A stretch of DNA of 64,000 nucleotides from Dermanyssus gallinae (lineage: Eukaryota > Arthropoda > Arachnida > Mesostigmata > Dermanyssidae): the NCBI GenBank assembly GCA_003439945.1, contig QVRM01002173.1, positions 180,001 to 244,000 on the forward strand. Reading direction: 5' to 3'. This document shows positions 55,602-64,000 of this stretch, in pieces. Numbering within the stretch: position 1 is the stretch's first letter; each line of letters begins with the position of its first letter. The notes beneath the pieces are model-generated. The model searched no databases. It was not told the origin of the DNA and saw only the letters and a list, made by a program, of their open reading frames with translations. The translations under genes were made by a program, and so were the position numbers.

Positions 55602-57640
55602 TTCTAAAAACACCCTAAACGCTTTGTTTTTAGTTTACTTTAATGATTTAGCGTACAATTTAAATAACTCCTTTAGACATGAAACGGGAAGTACGTTGTT
55701 ATATATATATATATATTTATATATAACAACGAATCATTAGGACTCATCAGTTATATCAAGTATTCCACATGAAAGTTCCCGTAATGAAGATTCATATTTA
55801 CCTAAATGTACATATAAAATAACTTAATAATAATACTCACGGTAGCTTGCTCAAATGCTCACTGCAAGCCTGTCAAATCTTACTTTTGTCTTTTTACTCG
55901 CATTAGATAAAAAATCTAAAGAGTTACAAGTAAATAGATCGAGTTACTGTTGTTACAAGCTTAAGCCTTGGGTATTCGTTACCGGGGTATTGATTGGACC
56001 AGGGTGGGTAGTACGAGCGGCATTAGCATCGCCTCGGGAAAAGAATTAGTAATACTGGGTTGAAACACAGAGTTGTAATTCTTATTTAAGTTGAAAACCT
56101 TGAAGAAAGTCACTTTAATATGTGTATGCATAGAGCCACTACTCATTGTGCGAGAACGTCTCCGCACTCCCGGTCGCAGCATAAATAACAGTTTCCAAAA
56201 TGTCGGAGCTCTCAGGGACGCGTTTTTTGTACACGCTACTAGTACGTATGTTGCGTCGTAGCGCGAAACATTGACGTCAATGGACTTCGGTATGAGCCGG
56301 TGTGGGGAAGTAATGGACGCTACTAGACTCCATAGTGAGAGTATGCGGCTAAGAGAGCGTTCGTTGACAAAATCTCAAATATAAGGAACTCTTGCTCCAA
56401 ATGTGCTGTTGCTTGTATTCGGCAATGCTAAGGAGAACCCTGGAGGAGAACATATTTCACGTCAATGCCCAAACAGTATGCGAGTGATGTAGCAAACGGT
56501 TACATAGGCACTGTTGTTTTTATATATAGGCTTGTAAAAAGCAGGTCATAGTGCAATTCGCATTCTTGGAGAGATGATGACTCTTGTTGTGAAGATACAT
56601 CTCTAAACCGTCACGCCATTGCACTTGCTTCACAAAACTAAAAAATTAACAATATTTCAAAAAGTAGATTTGCCACAAATGGCATGCACTTGCAAACACG
56701 TGTACACAAGATACATTGTGCATGGCCACCATCACATGGCACGTTTGACCCAAATATTTTTTACCGAAATGGCATTCAATGTCGTAGCTGATCCTTTTTT
56801 CCAGGCGGGACGGTTGCTGAAGTGTTCAAATTGGATACCAGGGCGCCTCTCTCCTAGAACTAGCTGACAATCAAAGCAACAGCCAACTAGCAACACATCA
56901 TCGGCAGAATTTGCAATCGTGCTCGAAGCGGAACAAACCGTCACCACATCATGTTCATATCATGAAAATCCAACGACACCAAGTCGCAGTTATTTCAAAC
57001 GAAAAAGACAAGAGACGCGATGATTCCTCGCACACAACTCAAAGTCCGCGCTGCCACAAGGGTTTTTGAAGAAACCCTAGATATCTCAACATGTCCGGCC
57101 CTCGGTGCATTGAAGACATGCGGAAATAAACGACTACATCGAACATCACCCAGACGTACCAACATATGACGAGCTCTTTGCCTCTTGCTATTCACTTGTT
57201 TTGGAGGCTTGACGCGCCCTCAGCGAAACGTCGTTTCCTAGTGAAGATTCTAGCCTAGACGATGAACCAAGGTCCAGTCGACCTTATTCGCTATAAGAGG
57301 ATGTTCTGCGCGTAAAGAAACAACAAAGTCCAACGATTACCACTCAAGAACTCACAACACATTGTAAGTTGGAACCGTTGTAGTAGCGAGGTGTGCCGTA
57401 TGGGACCGGATCAGTCGAATGGGGTGTCTCTCGTCCGGGGCGGTACATCGCACTGCGCGGTAGACCAGCGACCTCAGGGGGTGAGTCATAGCCGAGCATA
57501 TATGAATATGCTTCGTCATAGATCGATGTGAGTAGAGCAGGCTAGGTGTGAATGTCAGAGGATTCAAAACGGCCTCACTTTAAGTTTGTATATATATATA
57601 TATATATACAAAGATAGGCCTTTCAACAAAATGTATGAAG
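55602..57640. other. Non-coding spacer, unit 2
   Basis: Collinear with about 32,511-34,620 of unit 1, with many small indels. No supported gene. Confidence 0.5.
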
Positions 57641-57967
57641 ACGAAGTAACTGGTCCGAGGGCACAGGCTGCTCCTAGAGGAAATCCATTACAACGAGTTC
57701 AAAAAACATTGATTTAAACGCGACGACAACTAGTATCTGTTTTAACCTCTTTTAGCCTCCTAAAATGTAATTCTTAATGGATCATGTTCATAGATACTTT
57801 GACTTGAAACAATAAATGAGTCCAGTAGAGAGAGCGGCCCAGTCCCCGGTGAACCTTGTGGCGTGTATAGTTAGTCTCGTCGAGCGCGATTGAACTCAAA
57901 GATTACTCGCGGTCTCCACTGAACTCGTCTTGTTTCACATATTATAGCTCTTCAGGCCACCGCAGAA

Positions 57968-58232
57968 ATGCAGCTCTACTGATTTTTACTAACAGGCTAG
58001 CGCTAACGCAGGCGGACAGGTTTCTAATACGCCTTTATTAACGAGGCCATACGCATAACAAGGACTGTTTTGAGTAGCTACTCTATACCTCGGAATAGCG
58101 GTCTACATTCTTTCCGGCGTGCATACGGGCCACAGGAGGTTCACCGTGCACAGCAAGCCGGAATTCGAGCAGCTTATTAAAGTGCTCGACGTTCTGGATG
58201 ACCTGTACCAACAAAAACTGCGCGAGATTTAT
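57968..58232 (+). pseudogene. Secreted-protein gene, module B, 5' fragment (unit 2)
   Basis: Starts ATGCAGCTCTACTGA, so the fifth codon is a stop after a local deletion. Homology to exon 1 continues further than in unit 1, through the HTGHRRFTVHSKPEFEQL region to about 58,232, where the RT relic begins. This shows that the unit 1 fragment lost about 140 bp after the units separated. Confidence 0.7.
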
Positions 58233-58239
58233 TTTTTTA

Positions 58240-61065
58240 AATATGCAAAAGCGAAAGAATGTGTATACTTTGGCGATGATAGCGGAAGATTATCGTCGCT
58301 GACGGCAGCGACAGAAACAGAATGGGCGAATGTAAGACTGTAGAGTGGCATCATTGTTATAAGCGGCTATGTTTCGGATCTCTAAACAACCTCACCGCTG
58401 GTCTGGGCGATCAGCTTGAAGACGTTCTGCTGTCTGCTGTCACTTCAAGTTTGACTGACTTGCGTGCGTCCGAAACTGATCCCGCGATGACAGCGAACCC
58501 CCCCCCCCCTGTTATTGCGGGCGATACTGCACTGTAGTCTCTTCCGGCCTCACAATCATGTCACAACACGACATCCGCAGGTGGGCCGTTTCCACTGTCA
58601 GCAGTCGCGCAAGCAACGGTCCGAATCTTCCTACGAGAGATGTACCTCACGCAAGGTTGGCTGCAAGCACACCGGCTCAGGCGTCACTGCATGACGTTAT
58701 CCTCATGACGTCTAAAATCAAAAGCGCATCTAAGATGATTTCCTGTGTACACCGGGGTATTCGCGACAGCATGTCTCTGGAGCTTGCAACTCTGATCAAT
58801 GAGGTCTGCTCTCAACGGCAAGCAGAAATTCCTATAAAAGACTACAGCAATTCCCAACTGCAGTATTCTGCATACCATCCTAGAAGGAACGCAGCCGCAC
58901 TCTCACATCGATGCTACGCGAGAATCATAACCGAATCCGGGCGGGAAATAGCTATGAAACTTACCTATGTATATGCTTCAACATTACTTATTCGGCAAAA
59001 ATGTTCGTCGCACAACAACCCTGCAATGGTTCGTATAGTGCAGGGGAAGCTCATTTTCGGCGATGTTTGCTCTGCAGCAAAGGCTTTTTATCCACCGACT
59101 CAGCAGCGTCGTTCTCTGCCGAAACGAGGCTGACGCTCCTGGACAAACATCCGCCATGTCCACCTGATTTATCCTTTTCCCAGCGTTCCGCATCTGCCGG
59201 AGAGACCCATTGGCAGAGACGGCAAGGAGAACCGACTTCTTTTAGGCCTAATCAATTTTGCTATTAATGGTAAGTTGCCTGATTTCGTGCTACTTGTTTT
59301 CTAGGGCGCCTCGCTTATTGTCTTGCGCAGAAAAGGTGGTGACAGTAGACCCATTACCGTTGGCCTGACTTTGCGCCGCTTAGTCGGAAAAAACCTAATT
59401 AGGAAGAGCATGTCAGGCATCGTCGCGATGGTTTCTCCGCATCAGCTCGGCTGCGGAATAGGGGGAGGTGCGGAAGCGGCCGTCTATGCAATACGGGCAT
59501 TCGTTGACCACAACAGGAGTGCTCCAGACAAGGTGCTCGTCTAGCTAGATTTCAAAAACGCCTTTAACACGCTTAGACGAGCCCACCTGCTTACGCCTGT
59601 GCTTACCTTCGTCGACTTTATCCGCTTGTGCACCAGATGTACAGGCTTTCAAGCAAGTTAATTTGGCAGGAAGAATTATCGAGTATTCTCTCTAGTGTTC
59701 AACAGGGTGACCCCTGTGGCTCGCTTTATCTTGCATTGCTATTTATGAACTTTAAGTACGCCTTTCTTCCGAACTTCGACCTTGGTTTCTGGACGACGGC
59801 ATTCTCGCCGGTGACAGCGGCGGTGCAGCAAGACATTGCCCAGGTGATAGAGTTCGAGGCGGTCTCAGGACTCAAGTTAAACAACGCCAAATGCGAAATT
59901 TTCTTTCCATTTCAAAGGGCCGCTCATCTCGACTTCATGCTTCAAATGGTGCACAATCTTCTACCAGCTGCCAGGTTGATTGCTGATCACGAACTCGAGC
60001 TTCTAGGAGCGCCAATTCTCGACGACTCTATTGGCGTATCTTCAACTTAAAAAGGGTCTGACCTTGTTCGCTGGTGCTCTTGACTGCGACTCTTGGACCT
60101 GCTTCGCTTGAGTTTGTCAACTCCGGGGCTGATGTACCTCTTAAGATGCTCACGAGCATATGCTGAACCGGACCTGCTTGAATCGTTCGACGAAACTTTG
60201 CGAAGTACCCTTCAGGGTATCCTAAACGTTCAGCTTCGGCAAACCTCGTGGTTACAAGCTTGACTCCCAACGTCCGTAGGGGGAATGGGGATTCGCATAG
60301 CTTCGCAGATTGCCATTTCTGCCTGCCTCGGGTCTAGCAAAAGACACCGAGACTTTGATGTCAGAGATCGCACCACCGAATGCCTACACAAGCTTTATCG
60401 CCCAATCGGAACAAGCCTGCCACTACTATGCAGAAAAGTGGGGTTCATTGCCTTAGCGCATTTCACAATCGGCCTTGAACTTGCAAGTAGCTAAGTCGAT
60501 CCAAGATGTCGATCGGCTAATGACCCAGGCGAACAATGTTAAAGAGCAGGCGCGACTGAGAGTCGTGATCGATCCGATGAGCGGAAAATAGCTTCAGGCC
60601 ATTCCCTCACCGTAGCTGGGAACGATGTCGGACAACACGACACTCCGGTGAGCATGCTCTGGCTTGCAAGAGGAGCGCCGGTAGGTTCTCAAGGCATTCG
60701 GGCTTGATCGACGTAATACACCAAGCAATGCAGTCAGCCCACATACCTGCAGTCAAAGAGCCGGTCGGTCTGTCAGCCAACAGCCAACTGCGTTCAAACG
60801 ACCTGACTCTGGTTCCACGGAATGAAGGTCGTTGGCTTGTGTACGACGTCACCGTGTCTTGCACGTTGGCCGCTTCGTGTGCTTGCCATACCAGCCGGGA
60901 GGTCGGAGCAGCCGCTGGCCTCGCTGAAGATCGCAAGTTGGCAAAATATCGTGAACTGAAGCAAAACTTCATCGGCTTCAGAATATCGGCTGAAATTCGA
61001 CGCGAAAACGCTGCATCGATAATTGGTTCATTGCCTACGGGTAAGGTACTCCTCTTTTTGCCGTA
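58240..61065 (+). pseudogene. Non-LTR RT relic with nuclease-like domain (unit 2)
   Basis: Copy of 35,100-37,922. From about 58,990 onward it differs by only a handful of bases over some 2 kb, including the same TAG before LDFKNAFNTL (59,541) and the same open C-terminal segment (60,704-61,065). One extra difference is a lost base near 59,629. The first 700 bp are noticeably more diverged. Confidence 0.75.
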
Positions 61066-61142
61066 GTCGAATCGAACCGGCGCTAATATTCTATGTGCAA
61101 CTAAAGGACTTAAATGAATAAATTCTGTGATTATGGCGGCTA

Positions 61143-61440
61143 TGTAAGTTGAGAGAGACAGCTTAGCGACGGTTGCTGGTAGCGGCGCACCTAGCGGAGA
61201 AAGCGCTACGGCAACAGCAACAGTGGCGGGGTTGAATTTGGTGCCGTGAGATTTGACGACATTACGGTTAGTGAATAGCGACGTTGTTGAGATGCGGTCG
61301 AATAAGAATCGCAGTGTAGTGAAATAGGCCGGCGAGGCGGCGCTGTACCGACGTAGCAGAGAAGACGGACCAAATAAAAACTACAGCCGTGGTGGTCAAT
61401 CTTCGTGTCTTCTTCCTAGCCACCAAGTGATGCCCTTACA
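61143..61440. mobile_element. LTR-like segment, 298 bp (unit 2)
   Basis: Same TGTAAG...CTTACA segment as 38,000-38,297, with one or two substitutions. Confidence 0.35.
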
Positions 61441-62035
61441 AATATTACGATGTATCCATATATAGTAGAATTTAGTGCTCAAAAATTAGGTGACTCGTCT
61501 GTGGCTTATAAGACCTAGAAAGGTCACTATTTAACCGATATTGTATTTCATTAGAAATGTCATTACGCCTGCGTAAAAATAAATGTTAGAATATTCTTAG
61601 CACGTTTGTTTTTATTGTGTCTTAAAGATCTAACGTGCAGTTTGAAAGAACTCTTCTGACATTAAACTGAAAGTACGTTGTGATATACATATATGTCTAA
61701 TTTTTTTAAAACCTTTTTCTGTAAAGGAGGGTGACATACCTGACACTTGCGGTACGCCTTCACCGTGCCACATGCAATCTGTCTCCCTGTCATCTCCAAT
61801 AGTAACTCGCCTGGGTGTCATCACCTGGCGCAAGCGGGGCCAGGCGGCAGGGCATATCGTATTCTCGTAATAGCGGATCTCTACTATTGCGGTACCATGG
61901 TCTATTCGAGGACTGGGACTAGAACGTGGGCCACGCTCACGACGTAGGGGGCTTGCTCCCCGGCCTGCTAGATAAACTGGCTTCTGGAGTCACCCAGCAG
62001 GTTATTCTGCTGCCTTGGGTAATAATATATCTCTC

Positions 62036-64000
62036 ACAGAATATATACATGATTCTTCATGTTAATAATTATCATCATTTTGGTTGTCCTGCCGTTCCAC
62101 CGAAAGATAAAGTGCGGAGATCTTTGCTGCAGTGAGAGACAACCAACCGAATTATACACAGCACATTCCTGCGAGGAGAACAAAATACGCTGAGTACTTT
62201 TTTTTATTTTTTTATTAGAGTTTATTGTAACAGTAATTACAATTGTGGGTTTCATCTCAGAAACCCAGAGCACGTCACATTTGACTGCCTGTCAGCCCTA
62301 CTCAGGGCAGCTATGTATCATTCATTTAGACAATTAATTCAGCATTTCTATCAAATTGTAAGAGTTCCTCTATATTTTGGTCTTTCACACGAATAGTAAG
62401 TTGGCTTGCATCGACTTGATCAGCAGCTACAGCGTTCTCCCATACTTTCCGCTCAGTATCGTATTTTTTACATTTATCTAGGACATGCAATATATCATCG
62501 TGTACCAAACATACATCACATAGCGGGCTTTGCGCAACTTTAATGTGGAACCTGGTGCTCTGCGTCATCCCTTTAGCGCAACGTAGCCTGTGAATAGTAA
62601 CCGCTTCCCTTCTGGAACAGGGCATCATCAAGCTTTTTCGCCGTGGTGCAATCTGCATCGTGTCCCTTTTAGTTGTAGTTCCCTGCCTCCTCCAAGTCTC
62701 ATAGTGCTTATCTAGGGCTTCCTTCCTAGCCTTTAACACAGTTTTACCAGGGGATATTGCTACTTCTCCTTTGTTTGCAAGCAGACCTTGTTTCGCGAGT
62801 GCATCAGCCATCTCGTTTCCGTAAATGCCTACATGGGAGGGTGCCCACTGTAGCTCCACAGGTTGGCCTAGATAACTTATCACCTTGATGATAGATTCCA
62901 CTAGAGATGAGGCGGGTCCTGACGGATCTGCAGCCCGAATGCTCGAGATGGCGGCACGCGAGCCACTGACAATCACAACCCTTTTATTTGATGGCTCCTT
63001 CAGTTCCTGCAGCAATGCTTCAGATATTGCTACCAGCTCGGCCGAAGTTGAACTGCTGCAGTTGACGATATGCTTGCTGATCTCCATGTTGTCGTTGAAT
63101 CGGAAAACACCTGCTCCTCCCGCAGATCCATCCACCGATCCGTCCGTAAAGTATATCTGTGCGCTATCCACTGATATGTTGCCCAAATGGACCTCACTCG
63201 CAGCTCGTAGTTCACTCTCGTGGTGGCTCTTTTTCGATGATATACCTTCTATTGATAGCCGAGTCGACAAGTTTTTGACTGTCGATACGTCAAATACATG
63301 AGACCCCCGGTTCTCAAAACGAGTCTGAGTCCCGTAGTAGCCTGGAGGCCATGGTATTCACCGTTTTCTCAAATATACTTAAGATGAGACTGTGCCTGCT
63401 GCGGCACAGTCTCAGAAGGTGACATTCTAGGATGAATTGTCTATTTAATTCCGCGGGCATAATACCGCACTCTGACAACACAGCTCTAGTACATGTCATA
63501 GAGAGAAGTCCTAATGCTATTCTACCACACTGAGCAACAGCAGAGTCTATAACCCCATAGTCCTTTTTTGTTAATCGAGACATTGCGCCAAGGGAATAGT
63601 TAATCTTTGATCCTAACAGTGCGACTGCTAGTTTCATCGCCGTATCTGGTTTGATTCCCCAAGAAGTTCCACAAGCGTTTTAGCATATTCGCCACTTGCT
63701 CGCCCTTTTCCTTAATGATGTCGAGTTCTCTGTTCCATTTGCAGTTTTCTTGAAATGTCACTCCCAGAAATCTCACCTGGCTTACTTGCTCAATCTGTCG
63801 ATTGTCCAATCTCAGCAGAAGCTTCTGCCCTCTTTTCACATTGAATACCATGCTCTTGGTTTTACAAGGCTCAATGGAGAGTCCCAGAGCTCCTAAGGAC
63901 GATACGATTTTTCTTAAGGTCAGTTGCAGTTCCATCATTGCGATTGGATTAATCGTACGACCCTTGAGGCGAATCCAAAGTGCACCATCGTCAGAGTATT
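62036..64000. repeat. Tandem macro-unit 3 (start only)
   Basis: The start block (62,047-62,199) is followed by the I-clade LINE at the same position as in unit 2. It continues past the window end. Confidence 0.8.
62200..64000 (-). pseudogene. I-clade LINE, 3' part (unit 3): RNase H and RT end
   Basis: About 1% different from 39,056-40,880. The RNase H frame (63,270-62,326) is open, but the third catalytic Asp is Gly (VSGS instead of VSDS). An 11-bp deletion near 63,307 and a 2-base loss near 63,680 break the frame. The region around 63,535, where unit 2 has its extra G, is intact here. The RT core lies beyond the window edge. Confidence 0.88.

Larger units (their letters stand above)
38889..62035. 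repeat. Tandem macro-unit 2 (about 23.1 kb)
   Basis: Same landmark order as unit 1, enlarged by an I-clade LINE (39.06-44.47 kb), an R1-like LINE (45.38-49.44 kb), an LTR element (49.54-51.46 kb) and mariner B2 (52.0-53.26 kb). It is reduced by deletions corresponding to 21,029-25,199, 27,188-27,523 and 27,687-29,270 of unit 1. Confidence 0.8.

Overview
This is eukaryotic nuclear DNA and almost certainly arthropod. It has spliced gene structure, two canonical nuclear tRNA genes, mariner transposons of the irritans type, R1-like and I-like LINEs, LTR elements, tRNA-derived SINEs and very long (TA)n and (CAA)n tracts. A chelicerate (mite or tick) is possible, but nothing here proves it. No single-copy housekeeping protein gene could be recognised. 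The window is made of simple-sequence DNA, transposable elements, and a tandemly amplified locus carrying copies of one unidentified secreted-protein gene.

Layout. 1-9.84 kb is saturated with trinucleotide microsatellites (CAA/TTG, CAG, CGA, ATC), three minisatellites and a tRNA-derived SINE. 9.85-18.5 kb holds mobile-element relics: a minus-strand R1-like LINE, a mariner with both inverted repeats and TA target sites, a solo LTR with 4-bp target duplications, and a second R1 relic. tRNA-Asp(GTC) and tRNA-Asn(GTT) lie at 18.9 and 19.8 kb, just before the amplified locus.

From about 20.17 kb to the window end the sequence is a tandem array of a large unit: unit 1 about 20.17-38.89 kb, unit 2 about 38.89-62.04 kb, unit 3 from 62.04 kb and cut by the window end. 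Each complete unit carries, or carries the remains of, three copies of the same gene module. One is inverted (27.4-28.5 kb in unit 1) and two are direct (31.2 and 34.9 kb in unit 1; 54.4 and 58.0 kb in unit 2). The best copy (31,208-32,269) has a TATA box, a signal peptide, one phase-0 intron with clean GT/AG borders and a basic C-terminal exon, predicting 218 residues. The inverted and direct modules form the arms of a large imperfect palindrome (about 24.2-28.5 against 31.2-33.5 kb).

The units differ mainly by mobile-element insertions and deletions, so their history can be partly ordered. An I-clade LINE (ORF1 with CCHC knuckles; ORF2 with endonuclease, RT and RNase H) sits at the same place in units 2 and 3 but is absent from unit 1. 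An R1-like LINE with 8-bp target duplications lies inside the inverted gene copy of unit 2 only. An LTR element follows it. Two copies of the same irritans mariner sit at different TA sites, one per unit; the unit 1 copy has an uninterrupted transposase frame with a complete DD34D triad. The RT relic with a C-terminal nuclease-like domain (35.1-37.9 kb) is nearly identical between units, while the gene modules beside it differ by several per cent. This points to recent gene conversion or a staggered duplication history.
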